64,000 nt of DNA, from assembly GCA_030655215.1 (NCBI GenBank), contig JAURVZ010000061.1, forward strand, positions 1-64,000, written 5' to 3'. The position numbers were made by a program, and so were the translations under genes. This document shows, one piece after another, positions 8,711-17,457 of the stretch (positions are counted from its first letter, which is position 1; each line of letters begins with the position of its first letter). The DNA is from Pseudolabrys sp. Lineage in GTDB: Bacteria; Pseudomonadota; Alphaproteobacteria; Rhizobiales; Xanthobacteraceae. The notes beneath the pieces were generated by a model that was not told the DNA's origin, ran no database searches, and saw only the letters and a program-made list of their open reading frames with translations.

Positions 8711-8735
8711 AACGTCTCATCTCCACATCAGTTCC
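8711..8735 (-). promoter_or_regulatory. EcfG-type (general stress sigma) promoter
   Basis: On the minus strand GGAAC (8731-8735) and CGTT (8711-8714) are separated by exactly 16 bases, the consensus known for EcfG in alphaproteobacteria. The -10 element ends 35 bp before the start codon of the secreted gene at 8676. Confidence 0.85.
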
Positions 8736-8831
8736 TCGTTTGATCGAAGATGCGTTGATTGCAGACATAGTGCCGCATGCGCGCGCACAGTGCGGCTGCA
8801 TTGTGTTCGCGAGAGGTAGCGCGATAGCTAC

Positions 8832-11039
8832 TCAGCTTTCGAGTTGATGGATCGTCCGGTTGGCGCGGCGCAGGCGCCCGCTGAGTTCACGGCCGAGGCC
8901 GGCAAGCAGCTTGATGGCAACAGCGGGCGCCGCCGCCGACAGCGCGGCGAATTCCTGCTCGCTCAGCACATAACAAACGACATCATCGTCTGCGATCACC
9001 GAAGCAGAGCGCGGTCCAGCATCGAGAATCGCGAGTTCACCGAACACGGTGCCGGGCGCGAAGGTCACCAGACGAATATCGCCGCCGCCTGTTTGCCGCA
9101 GATAAGCGCTGACGCGGCCTTTGGTGACGATGAAGAGTTCCTTGCCGGGATCGCCCTCGCGAAAGATGACGTGGCCGTGCGTGTACGTTTCGCGGCGCGT
9201 GTGGTTCCTGACGATGTCGATCTCCTCGGCCGTCAGCGTCGCGAGGAGTTCGATGTGCGCGAGTGGGATTTCAGCGTTGCTGACGTCTTTTGACTCGGCG
9301 CCGAGCAGGTCGTCTTCGGCCCATTGCATGGCCCGGTCGATATCGCCGAACACGCGATCTTTGCCAATAATGTCCAAAGTGCCAGCCTCAGAGAGATGCG
9401 CGGCGACCTCGCTGTTGCCTGCGATGGCCAGCGCAAAGCGTTGCTGCTTGCGGGCCAGCGACAGCTGGATGTCGCCCAAAATCCGCGCCGCCGTCGTGTC
9501 GACTTCGGTGACGCGGCGCAGATCGAGAATGATCGCCTGTGTTGTCGCGTCGGACAGGGCGTCTATTTCGGTACCGAGTTTCTCGGCGCTACCGAAAAAC
9601 AGCACACCTTGCAGCTCAAGCACGAGGATTTCATCACCACGCTTCTCCAGCACCGCCGCCTCTTCCGGCGCGCGCACCTTACGCGAATGGATGACGTCAC
9701 CGCGATACAGGCGGCGGATGTTCGAATGGCTCATGCGAACCACGAAAAGCGCGACAGCGAAGAAAATGCCGAGGAACACCGCGACGACGATGTTGATCGT
9801 GACCGAAAGTACGGCCACGACCGCAACGACCACCAGATCGAGCAGCATCAGGCCGCGATGCTGCGCCACAGTTGTGCGGAGCCGGCGCACGAGCGCGATC
9901 GACCATGGATCGATATGCTGGACGGCAATCACCATGATGGTGGCCGATAGCACCACGCGGGGAATATGGCTGACGATCGGGAACAGCGCGCCGGCGACCA
10001 GCAGCAGGATGGCGGCGTTGATAAGAACCGACAGCGCAGTCTTGCCGCCAAAAGTACGGTTGGCGACGCTTGGTCCGATATTGATGCCGCTGGTGATGCC
10101 GCCAAAGCACGCCGCGAGCCCATTGCCGGCGCCGAGGCGCATCAGCAGTTTGTTGCCATTGACCCGTGGTGCGCCCGGCGGCGTCACCAGCTTGGCGCAG
10201 AGCAGCGCATCGAATGCGGCGACTACGGAAAGCGCGAAGGCGCCGGTGACAATGACCGGCAGCAATTCGGCGAAATCACCGAATTGCTGCGCGCCGAGCA
10301 TGTTGTACGGCAACGGGCTTTCGACCGCGCTCGGCATGCCGATGACCGGCCCAAGATGCGCGCCCAGTCCTAACAGAACCAGCGAGTAGTAAAGCGCGAT
10401 GCCGATACCGAGGCCGACCAGCAGCGGCGGAATCTTCGTGGTGATGGCGCGCGCCTTCCACATTACAATGAAGGTGATGAGCGCCACGGCAAGGCTGAGC
10501 GGCTTTGCTTCGGCCAGATGCGAGGGTACCGCCGTGAAGGCAATGTTGCGATCGAAGCCGCAGACATTGCCGAGTTGCACCAGGAACAGCAACGTCGCCG
10601 CGGCATTCTGCACGCCGGCCATGACCGGGTGCGGCGTGTAGCGGATGAGTGTGCCGAGCCTGACCAGGCCGAACAGGGCCTGAAACACGCCGCCGAGCAG
10701 AATGATGGCAAAGAAAGCGAGGATGACGAGATTGAGGTTGCCGCCGCGCAACACGGCGGCATCGGAATGCACTAGCTGATACAGCAGCGCGCCGAGGAAG
10801 AACGTGGTTGTCACGCGCGGTGCGTAGACTGTCGTGGTGCGGTCGCCGAGAACGACACAGGCGATGCCGGCAACGATCGCGGCATAGAGACCGGCCAATG
10901 CGCCATAGGCAAAATAGCTGTCGCCGAGCGGGCCGAAGGCAAACATGCCGTAGCCAACGGCAAGCGGAATCGCGAGCGCAGCCGACACCAGCCCGCCCAT
11001 CAAATCGTCACGCAGACTCGCTGGCCTGAATCCCCCCAT
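8832..11039 (-). CDS. SulP-family anion transporter fused to STAS and cyclic-nucleotide-binding domains
   Basis: A 735-residue inner membrane transporter. Residues 1 to about 430 hold the SulP membrane core (GLVSAALAIPLAVGYGMFAF near the N-terminus; ten or more hydrophobic segments). A STAS domain follows (about 455-560; QAIILDLRRVTEVDTTAARI). The C-terminal 140 residues are a cyclic-nucleotide-binding domain, with FREGDPGKELFIVTKG and the phosphate-binding cassette FGELAILDAGPRSASV intact. Substrate may be sulfate, bicarbonate or another anion. The fusion implies that transport is gated or modulated by a cyclic nucleotide. The start at 11039 is accepted because the next residues are already conserved. 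Confidence 0.9.
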   Translation of the reverse strand: MGGFRPASLRDDLMGGLVSAALAIPLAVGYGMFAFGPLGDSYFAYGALAGLYAAIVAGIACVVLGDRTTTVYAPRVTTTFFLGALLYQLVHSDAAVLRGGNLNLVILAFFAIILLGGVFQALFGLVRLGTLIRYTPHPVMAGVQNAAATLLFLVQLGNVCGFDRNIAFTAVPSHLAEAKPLSLAVALITFIVMWKARAITTKIPPLLVGLGIGIALYYSLVLLGLGAHLGPVIGMPSAVESPLPYNMLGAQQFGDFAELLPVIVTGAFALSVVAAFDALLCAKLVTPPGAPRVNGNKLLMRLGAGNGLAACFGGITSGINIGPSVANRTFGGKTALSVLINAAILLLVAGALFPIVSHIPRVVLSATIMVIAVQHIDPWSIALVRRLRTTVAQHRGLMLLDLVVVAVVAVLSVTINIVVAVFLGIFFAVALFVVRMSHSNIRRLYRGDVIHSRKVRAPEEAAVLEKRGDEILVLELQGVLFFGSAEKLGTEIDALSDATTQAIILDLRRVTEVDTTAARILGDIQLSLARKQQRFALAIAGNSEVAAHLSEAGTLDIIGKDRVFGDIDRAMQWAEDDLLGAESKDVSNAEIPLAHIELLATLTAEEIDIVRNHTRRETYTHGHVIFREGDPGKELFIVTKGRVSAYLRQTGGGDIRLVTFAPGTVFGELAILDAGPRSASVIADDDVVCYVLSEQEFAALSAAAPAVAIKLLAGLGRELSGRLRRANRTIHQLES

Positions 11040-11092
11040 TGGGGAACTTATGTCGCATTTTTAACTTCAGCCGACAATCAGCGGCGCGGCTT

Positions 11093-12067
11093 TTACAGCC
11101 ACTTCTTCCACTTGAAGAATGCGATCGGCAAAATAGCCACCACGACCATCAGGCCGAGCGCCCAGAGATAGCCGTACTGCCAGTCGAGCTCGATCATGCC
11201 GGAATGGAAATTCATGCCGTAGATCGACGCCACCAAGGTCGGCGGCATAAACACCACCGCCATGATCGAGAAGATCTTGATGATGGCGTTCTGCTGGATG
11301 TTGACCACGCCGAGCATGGCATCAAGCAGGAAGGTGACCTTGTTCGACAGGAAGCTGGCGTGGTCGGTCAACGAAATGACATCACGCTGCATCGACTGCA
11401 ATTGCGTGCGTGCATCCTTATTCCACTTCATCACCTCCGCTTCATGGCTGAGGAATGACAGAAGCCGGCCGACCGAAACCTGGCTCTCGCGCACCTTGGA
11501 GGTGAGATCGCCCTTGCGGCCGAGCGTCTTGAGCACGTCGTTGTAAGACGTTTGGATCTTGCCGTCGTCGGGTTCGAAAATCTGGAACGAGATGGTGTCG
11601 ACCTCGGCGGCAACACGCTCAAGGATATCGGCGGAGCGGTCGATCACCGCGTCGAGCAAGTCCATCAATACGCTGTCGCCCGACACTTTCGGGCCGCAGG
11701 CGCGGCCGAGCTTGTGCTCGACAATGGCGAAGGGCCGCGGCTCGTCGTAGCGCACGGTGCACAGGCGGTGCTTGGAAAGGATGAAGGTGACGGCGGTTGT
11801 TCTCGGCGTCGCACTGTCCGACTGACACATCAAGGTCGCGGTCATGTAGCGCGCGCCGGTCTCGACATAGAGCCGGCTGGAGACCTCGATCTCCTGCATT
11901 TCCTCCCGCGTCGGCACGGCGATGCCGAGCAGGCTCTCAACCAATTTGTCTTCTTGAACGGTCGGCTTGATCAGGTCGATCCACACCGCCGCGTCCGGCA
12001 GTTCGGCGCCGGTTTCGACCGGGACGCGCTCCAGCGCAGTGCCGTTCTGGACATAGACCGAGAGCAT
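11093..12067 (-). CDS. corA: CorA-family magnesium/cobalt transporter
   Basis: A 324-residue divalent cation channel. The large N-terminal cytoplasmic funnel is followed by two C-terminal membrane helices; the first ends in the diagnostic YGMNF motif near residue 280, and the protein ends in the basic FFKWKKWL tail typical of the family. It should mediate Mg2+ uptake across the inner membrane. It lies 53 bp upstream of the SulP-type gene on the same strand; a shared transcript is possible but not shown. Confidence 0.93.
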   Translation of the reverse strand: MLSVYVQNGTALERVPVETGAELPDAAVWIDLIKPTVQEDKLVESLLGIAVPTREEMQEIEVSSRLYVETGARYMTATLMCQSDSATPRTTAVTFILSKHRLCTVRYDEPRPFAIVEHKLGRACGPKVSGDSVLMDLLDAVIDRSADILERVAAEVDTISFQIFEPDDGKIQTSYNDVLKTLGRKGDLTSKVRESQVSVGRLLSFLSHEAEVMKWNKDARTQLQSMQRDVISLTDHASFLSNKVTFLLDAMLGVVNIQQNAIIKIFSIMAVVFMPPTLVASIYGMNFHSGMIELDWQYGYLWALGLMVVVAILPIAFFKWKKWL

Positions 12068-12177
12068 GCGGACGCATCCTGTTGCGCGGGGATCAGCTCA
12101 GGAGTCTTGGCCCGATCGCGACGGAGGCTGCAACAGAAATGTTAGGGTGCCGAGCGGCGCAGGGCCGCTGCAAGCGC

Positions 12178-12378
12178 TCAGTCGCTGTCGCGCGGCGTGA
12201 ACCGGTTGACACTGGCGCTACGCTTCTCGCCCTTGTGCTGGCAGGCGCCGGCAACGGCGGAGATGCCGATCTTGCCATAGCGGTCGTTCAGCGACGCCAT
12301 CTGGCTCGTCGAACTCTGTTGCTGCTGCAACTGGCGCTCCGGCGACTTATGCGATTCTTGCGCCTTCTTGACGTTCAT
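12178..12378 (-). CDS. Small hypothetical protein (66 aa)
   Basis: A 66-residue basic, Gln/Ser-rich protein with a QLQQQQSSTSQM stretch and the C-terminal segment NDRYGKIGISAVAGA. ATG 12378 has CTGGAG placed 8 bases ahead, better than the upstream in-frame ATG at 12432. No domain is recognised and no membrane segment is present. The good ribosome site and clean codon use support a real gene, but this is moderate evidence only. Confidence 0.55.
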   Translation of the reverse strand: MNVKKAQESHKSPERQLQQQQSSTSQMASLNDRYGKIGISAVAGACQHKGEKRSASVNRFTPRDSD

Positions 12379-12756
12379 CACAGTTTCTCCAGTCCGTCCT
12401 TGGTATCCCTGCTCGCAGTATGAGGCGATCAACTAGGCAGAAATGAGCAGGAAATCGTGTTCTATCGTGACCATTGGTTACCGGCGGCCCGGGGGGACCT
12501 TCCGTCCCGCAACCTTCGGACGATTATGGTAAACCTTCCCTTAATAACTTCCCGGCAATCTGGAAGGCGCCCGATCGACCGCCCGGAAACGAGCCTGGAA
12601 CGGGACCAAACTGAGTGCGGCATTCCTGCAACAGTTACACAGGAAGCCGCATGGGAACAGGCTTAAAGCGTAGCTATTGCGCGTTTACTTAGCTTAATAA
12701 ACGGAATGCGATTCACGTATCGGGCGCTGCAAAAGCGACCGGGGAAAGAGGAAGAA
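12379..12756. other. Intergenic region (378 bp) between divergent genes
   Basis: No gene is supported here. It should hold the promoters of the divergent 66-aa gene and the L,D-transpeptidase gene. Two GGAAC pentamers occur (12597-12601 and 12656-12660), but neither is followed by CGTT at 16-17 bases, so they are not EcfG sites. AT-rich TTAATAA stretches near 12541 and 12692 could be promoter parts. Confidence 0.5.
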
Positions 12757-13425
12757 ATGCGGACTAAGGCATTGATTGTAGCCCTGTTTGGCGTCGGAAT
12801 GCTGCTCGGCGGGTGCATGCAGTCGACTCAGGAAACGGCTTCCGACGCGAGCATGACCGCCCGCGACAAGAAGCTCCTGGCCGCCGCCCCCTACGAAAAG
12901 GCGACGATTCCTGAGCCCTACCGCCGCCACATCGTCGACTACCACCGCAAAGAGCAGCCGGGCACTATCCTGGTCGACTCGGATGCGCGCTATCTCTATT
13001 TCGTCCAGGAAAACGGCAAGGCGATCCGCTACGGCGTGACCGTCGGCGAAGAAGCCCTCGCCTTTGCCGGCGTCGCCAAGGTTGGCCGCAAGGCTGAATG
13101 GCCGACCTGGACCCCGACCGCCGACATCAAGAAGCGCATGGACGTGCCGAACTTCGTCGGCCCCGGCCCGCAGAACCCGATGGGCGCCCGCGCGATCTAT
13201 CTGTTCGAAGGCAACAAGGACACGCTGTACCGGATTCACGGCACCAACCAGCCGGAATATATCGGCCAAGCGATCTCCTCGGGCTGCATCCGCATGACCA
13301 ATGAGGACGTCATCGACCTCTATAACCGCGTCAAGCCGGGTGCCGCTGTCGTCGTGCTGGCGCCGAACCAGGGCGACTCGCCGTTCAGCCCGCGCATGGC
13401 CTCGGCCAAATCGCTGTTCAACTAA
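12757..13425 (+). CDS. L,D-transpeptidase (YkuD) lipoprotein
   Basis: A 222-residue envelope enzyme that forms 3-3 crosslinks in peptidoglycan or attaches proteins to it. Residues 1-20 are a lipoprotein signal with lipobox LLGGC (Cys20). The YkuD domain covers about residues 68-205, with the active-site set HGTN (His161) and SSGCIRM (Cys177). ATG 12757 is chosen because AGAGGAAG lies just upstream; an earlier ATG at 12706 would spoil the signal peptide. A strong terminator follows. A second, distinct transpeptidase-like protein is encoded at 20337-21356. Confidence 0.93.
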   Translation: MRTKALIVALFGVGMLLGGCMQSTQETASDASMTARDKKLLAAAPYEKATIPEPYRRHIVDYHRKEQPGTILVDSDARYLYFVQENGKAIRYGVTVGEEALAFAGVAKVGRKAEWPTWTPTADIKKRMDVPNFVGPGPQNPMGARAIYLFEGNKDTLYRIHGTNQPEYIGQAISSGCIRMTNEDVIDLYNRVKPGAAVVVLAPNQGDSPFSPRMASAKSLFN

Positions 13426-13447
13426 GTTTCGAGACGTTTCTCGGATG

Positions 13448-13477
13448 AAAACGGCGCCTTCGGGCGCCGTTTTTTTT
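13448..13477 (+). terminator. Rho-independent terminator of the L,D-transpeptidase gene
   Basis: Stem ACGGCGCC (13451-13458) and GGCGCCGT (13463-13470) with a stable TTCG loop, preceded by AAA and followed by eight T residues. It lies 23 bp after the stop codon. Confidence 0.93.
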
Positions 13478-13481
13478 GGGC

Positions 13482-14399
13482 TCAGCCCAAGGTGATGCGG
13501 ACGATTTCCGGCGGCATGCCGAGCCGCATCGGTACGATGCTGGTGCCGAGACCGCCGGACACGATCAGGTGCCGGCCCTGCTCGACAATGTGGCCATAGG
13601 CAAAGCGCGCGCCGTATGACGAGGGTGCCCAGAACGGCGGCACCAAAGGCGGGCGGATCTGGCCGCCATGCGTGTGGCCCGACAAGGTCAGCGACACACG
13701 CGCAGGCACCTCAACGAAAATATCCGGCTCATGCGCCAGCAAAATCACCGGATCATCAGTGGTGATCTTGTTCAGCGTGCCCGGCAGGTCATCGACGCCG
13801 CGGAAGCGGCCACGGCCAAGCCTGTAAGCGAGCTGATCACCGAGACCGGCCAGCCAGAAGCGGCGGCCCGGCTCACCGAGCAGCACGGCGTCATTCTCCA
13901 TGATCGGAATGCGCACATGCTCAAGCGCCGACCGCGCGCCGGTGATGTTGTGCCACCAATCGTGATTACCGAGGATCGAATAGACGCCAAGCGGCGCGCG
14001 CAATCGCGCCAGTTCCGCCGCCCATTGCGGCGGCGTAACGTGCTCCGTGATGAAACGATGCGTGGCGAAATAATCGCCGAGCAAGACGGTGAGATCGCAG
14101 GAAAGCGCATTGGCGGCGTCGACCACTTGCCGCACCCGTTCCAGCCCCATATTCGGCCCGCCGGCGTGCAGATCAGCAACGACGGCGATCGTCATGCGAT
14201 GACCGGCCCGCCAGCCCGGCGGCGTCAACCGGTAATCGGTGATCGACAGGCCATTGGCGGCTTCCATCGCCGCATAGGCGGCGGTGCCGGAACCGGCGAC
14301 ACCAACCAGCCCGGTCAGGCCGATGCCGGTGCGGATCAGGCCGCGACGGGTGATCCCGCTCGGCTTGGGGGAAACGAAGTCATCGGGCTTGGCGGTCAT
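13482..14399 (-). CDS. Tat-exported metallophosphoesterase
   Basis: A 305-residue calcineurin-like phosphoesterase. The N-terminus carries a twin-arginine-type signal (ITRRGLIRTGIGLTGL, about residues 16-31), so it is probably exported folded. Metal-ligand motifs follow in order: ADLHAGG, GDYFA, GNHDWWH, AHEPD and SGHTHGGQ. This set resembles the YaeI/YkoQ-type phosphodiesterases (YaeI acts on phospholipids), but the substrate is not determined. The gene converges on the L,D-transpeptidase gene across its terminator and lies 9 bp after the extensin-like gene, with which it is probably cotranscribed. Confidence 0.88.
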   Translation of the reverse strand: MTAKPDDFVSPKPSGITRRGLIRTGIGLTGLVGVAGSGTAAYAAMEAANGLSITDYRLTPPGWRAGHRMTIAVVADLHAGGPNMGLERVRQVVDAANALSCDLTVLLGDYFATHRFITEHVTPPQWAAELARLRAPLGVYSILGNHDWWHNITGARSALEHVRIPIMENDAVLLGEPGRRFWLAGLGDQLAYRLGRGRFRGVDDLPGTLNKITTDDPVILLAHEPDIFVEVPARVSLTLSGHTHGGQIRPPLVPPFWAPSSYGARFAYGHIVEQGRHLIVSGGLGTSIVPMRLGMPPEIVRITLG

Positions 14400-14408
14400 C
14401 CCGCAGCG

Positions 14409-15680
14409 CTAGCGCAAAAGGTTGAACGGAAAGTGGAAGTCGTCGCGTGATTTCCGCCGGACCACGCGCGGGCGTGGCTTTGCCTTCGGTAGCGGGATGG
14501 CGCCCTGGATCGGGCTGACCATGGTCATCTCAACCTCTTCCTCGTCATCGGCCTCTTCCGGCGCGGCGGCGACCTGTGGCCGTGGTTCTGGCCGGGTGAT
14601 GATCTGCGGCTGGGCCGGAACGGGCTTCACCGGCTCTGCTCTCGTTGTGGGCCGGATGATCTGCGGCTGTGGCTGACCCTGCGTAGGAGCAGGCCGCGCC
14701 GGCTCCGGCTTGACCGGCTCAGGTTTGGCCGGCTCCGTCACAGCGGCAACCTCGGCCGGTTTCTCCGGTGGCTTCTCGTCCGGCTTGTCGCCGTCTTTCT
14801 CCGGTACCTTCGGTTTCGGCGGCGGCGGCGGCTCGCGCACGTCCCACTGGCACAGCTTGTAGTCGCCGCGCCGCTCGGCCAGATCGATGTGGATGTGCTC
14901 TTCGTGATAGCCGTCCGAGCCCGGCCCGAGCACGGTCTTGAACCGGCCGCAGGCACTCACGCGTGCGCCCTCGCGCAACGGCTTGTCGGCCTTCATGTCG
15001 GTCAAATGAATGTAGCGGCCATCCTGCAAGGTGAAGCCCTTGAGATCGATGGCATTGGCCTTGCCATGTTCGGAGACCTTGCCGAACAGTTTGCGATTGC
15101 GGCCGCGGCAACTGAAGTCGTCATAGGTCTCGAGGCTCTTCATCGAGCCGCCGATCGCCGCCAGAAGAGGCGTGGTGTCGTCGCGCACCCACAGCGCCAG
15201 CTGTTCGGCCATCGGGCATTGTAGATAGGGCGCCGGCTTGATCTCGACCTTCCGGCCGGCGACGAGCACGGCATCGACGCGGACAATATCGCCGCCACCG
15301 CAGGCGCCCGGCCCGATCAGGCGTGGCATCGCCGCAATGACCGCGAATTTCTCCAGCCGCACGCGGCATGGCGACGGCGCGCTGGTCACCTCGGATGTCT
15401 GGAAATCCTCGCCGGCGGCTTCGCGGAATGTCCGCGGCTCATGCCAGAGCGTAGCGATCCAGGACGGCAGCACACCCACTTTCGGACGCGGGCGCGGCAA
15501 AGGCACCGGTGTGGTGGCGGCCGGCGCGCTGGCGGCAGGCAGTCCGCCCGGCGCGGTCTGTGCTGCGGCAACGCCGCAGCCAAACCCGGCCAGCACAAGC
15601 ATCGCCATCAGTGTCCGCATTGTGCGGGTGTCGGGCAGGATTGAGGCAATTGTGCGGGACAGCATGGCTTTATGTTGCAC
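14409..15680 (-). CDS. Extensin-family protein with Pro/Glu-rich tail
   Basis: An exported protein of up to 423 residues. After a signal peptide (hydrophobic TLMAMLVLAGFGCGVAAAQ) and a Pro-rich linker comes the extensin-like C-terminal domain (about residues 95-285), with six cysteines and the HEEHIHIDLAERRGDYKLCQW segment resembling VanY-like peptidases only in the histidine pattern. The last 140 residues are a low-complexity Pro/Lys/Glu tail (repeated KPEPVKPEP units). An envelope or peptidoglycan role is likely. The start is uncertain; ATG at 15620 would give a neater signal peptide than 15680. Context: 9 bp upstream of the phosphoesterase gene. Confidence 0.82.
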   Translation of the reverse strand: MQHKAMLSRTIASILPDTRTMRTLMAMLVLAGFGCGVAAAQTAPGGLPAASAPAATTPVPLPRPRPKVGVLPSWIATLWHEPRTFREAAGEDFQTSEVTSAPSPCRVRLEKFAVIAAMPRLIGPGACGGGDIVRVDAVLVAGRKVEIKPAPYLQCPMAEQLALWVRDDTTPLLAAIGGSMKSLETYDDFSCRGRNRKLFGKVSEHGKANAIDLKGFTLQDGRYIHLTDMKADKPLREGARVSACGRFKTVLGPGSDGYHEEHIHIDLAERRGDYKLCQWDVREPPPPPKPKVPEKDGDKPDEKPPEKPAEVAAVTEPAKPEPVKPEPARPAPTQGQPQPQIIRPTTRAEPVKPVPAQPQIITRPEPRPQVAAAPEEADDEEEVEMTMVSPIQGAIPLPKAKPRPRVVRRKSRDDFHFPFNLLR

Positions 15681-15782
15681 GGATACGCGCCCAAGTTAAC
15701 CTGCACCTTGGCTGTCGAGGGGACGGCCCAAGACTAAAAAAATGAGCGCATCACGCGCCAACGACAATGAGAGGGAACCACC

Positions 15783-17423
15783 ATGCTCGGCCTGATGTCG
15801 GATTTTCCGCTGCTGCTGCATCGCATCATCGACCATGCCGCCAAATTCCATGGCGAGCGCAAGGTGATCACCCGCTCGGTCGAAGGCCCGATCGTCGAAA
15901 CCAACTATGCGCAGATTCGTGCCCGCTCTCTCAGGGTGGCGCAAAGGCTGGAGCGCGATGGCATCAAGCTCGGCGACCGCGTCGCCACCCTCGCCTGGAA
16001 TACGTGGCGGCATCTGGAAACCTGGTACGGCATTCTCGGCATTGGCGCGATCTATCACACGGTGAACCCGCGCCTGTTTCCCGACCAGATCATCTGGATC
16101 GTCAATCATGCCGAAGACCGCATGATGTTTGTCGACATCACCTTCGTGCCGCTGCTGGAAAAGATCGCCGACAAACTGCCGAGCATCGAGAAATACATCG
16201 TGCTCACCGATGCCGCGCATATGCCGCAGACTACGTTGAAGAACGCGGTGCCTTACGAAGAGTGGCTTGCCGAGGCCGATGGCGATTTCCAATGGCGGCA
16301 GTTCGACGAGAACACCGCCGCCGGCATGTGCTACACGTCCGGCACCACGGGCAATCCGAAGGGCGTGCTCTATTCGCACCGCTCCAACGTGCTGCATTCC
16401 TTCATCGCCGGCCTGCCAGACTCGAAGAACCTTGCCTCCAGCGATGTCTGCATGCCGGTGGTGCCGCTGTTTCATGCCAATGGCTGGTCGCTCGCATTCT
16501 CGACGCCGATGGTCGGTGCCACGTTGGTGTTGCCCGGCGCAAAGATGGACGGCGCGTCAATCTATGAATTGCTCGACACCTACAAGGTGACCTTCACCGC
16601 GGCGGTGCCGACGATCTGGCTGATGCTGTTGCAGGACCTGGAGAAGACCGGCGCCAAGCTGCCGCACCTGAAGCGCGTCGTCATTGGCGGCTCGGCCTGC
16701 CCGCGCGCCATGACCAAGACATTCCAGGAAAACTACGGCGTTGAAGTCGTGCACGCCTGGGGCATGACCGAGATGTCGCCGCTCGGCTCGCTGTGTACGA
16801 TGAAGCCGGAATACGCCAAGCTCACGGGCGATGCCAGGCTCGACGTGCAGATGAAGCAAGGCCATCCGCCGTTCGGCGTCGACATGAAGATCACCGACGA
16901 TGCCGGCAAGGAGCTGCCGTGGGACGGCAAGACTTTCGGCCGCCTCAAGGTGCGCGGGCCGGCGGTGGCGAAAGGCTATTACAAGGTCGATAGCGACGCC
17001 GTGTTCGAGGAAGACGGTTGGTTCGACACCGGCGACGTCGCGACCATGGATCAATATGGCTACATGCAGATCACCGACCGCGCCAAGGATGTCATCAAGT
17101 CCGGCGGCGAATGGATTTCAACCATCGATCTGGAGAACCTCGCGGTTGGTCATCCGAAAGTGGCGGAAGCCGCCGCCATCGGCGTCGAGCATCCGAAATG
17201 GGACGAGCGGCCGCTGCTGGTGATTGTGTTGAAAAAAGGCGAAACCGCCACGCGCGAAGACATCCTCGGCTTCATGCAGGGCAAGGTGGCCAAGTGGTGG
17301 ATGCCGGATGATGTCGTGTTCGTCGATGAGATTCCCCATACGGCGACAGGGAAGATTCAGAAGATGACGTTGCGGAAGCAGTTTGAGGGGTACAGGTTGC
17401 CGGGGGTGGAGGCGGCGGAGTAA
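15783..17423 (+). CDS. Fatty-acid--CoA ligase (AMP-forming)
   Basis: A 546-residue acyl-CoA synthetase. The AMP-binding P-loop YTSGTTGNPKG is near residue 180, the adenine-binding WGMTEMSPLG near residue 325, DTGDVATMDQYGYMQITDR near residue 415-433, and the catalytic lysine is in TGKIQKMTLRKQF at the C-terminus. It resembles the medium/long-chain ligases of beta-oxidation pathways; chain length cannot be assigned. GAGAGGGAA lies just upstream of the ATG, so the start is good. The gene stands alone next to the accessory region that follows. Confidence 0.93.
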   Translation: MLGLMSDFPLLLHRIIDHAAKFHGERKVITRSVEGPIVETNYAQIRARSLRVAQRLERDGIKLGDRVATLAWNTWRHLETWYGILGIGAIYHTVNPRLFPDQIIWIVNHAEDRMMFVDITFVPLLEKIADKLPSIEKYIVLTDAAHMPQTTLKNAVPYEEWLAEADGDFQWRQFDENTAAGMCYTSGTTGNPKGVLYSHRSNVLHSFIAGLPDSKNLASSDVCMPVVPLFHANGWSLAFSTPMVGATLVLPGAKMDGASIYELLDTYKVTFTAAVPTIWLMLLQDLEKTGAKLPHLKRVVIGGSACPRAMTKTFQENYGVEVVHAWGMTEMSPLGSLCTMKPEYAKLTGDARLDVQMKQGHPPFGVDMKITDDAGKELPWDGKTFGRLKVRGPAVAKGYYKVDSDAVFEEDGWFDTGDVATMDQYGYMQITDRAKDVIKSGGEWISTIDLENLAVGHPKVAEAAAIGVEHPKWDERPLLVIVLKKGETATREDILGFMQGKVAKWWMPDDVVFVDEIPHTATGKIQKMTLRKQFEGYRLPGVEAAE

Positions 17424-17425
17424 GC

Positions 17426-17457
17426 AAGATACTTCTATCTTACAAGTATCTTACAAG
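17426..17457. repeat. Inverted and tandem repeat at the edge of the AT-rich island
   Basis: Arms AAGATACTT (17426-17434) and AAGTATCTT (17444-17452) are perfect complements around 9 bases, and TATCTTACAAG occurs twice in tandem (17436-17446, 17447-17457). The site starts 3 bp after the ligase stop and covers the last codons of the DUF2971 gene. It could be a terminator stem or a boundary scar of the inserted segment. Confidence 0.6.

Noticed and set aside
9121-10389. 422-codon open frame antisense to the SulP gene
   Set aside because: Ser/Arg/Thr-rich shadow of the transporter's codons, with no family resemblance.
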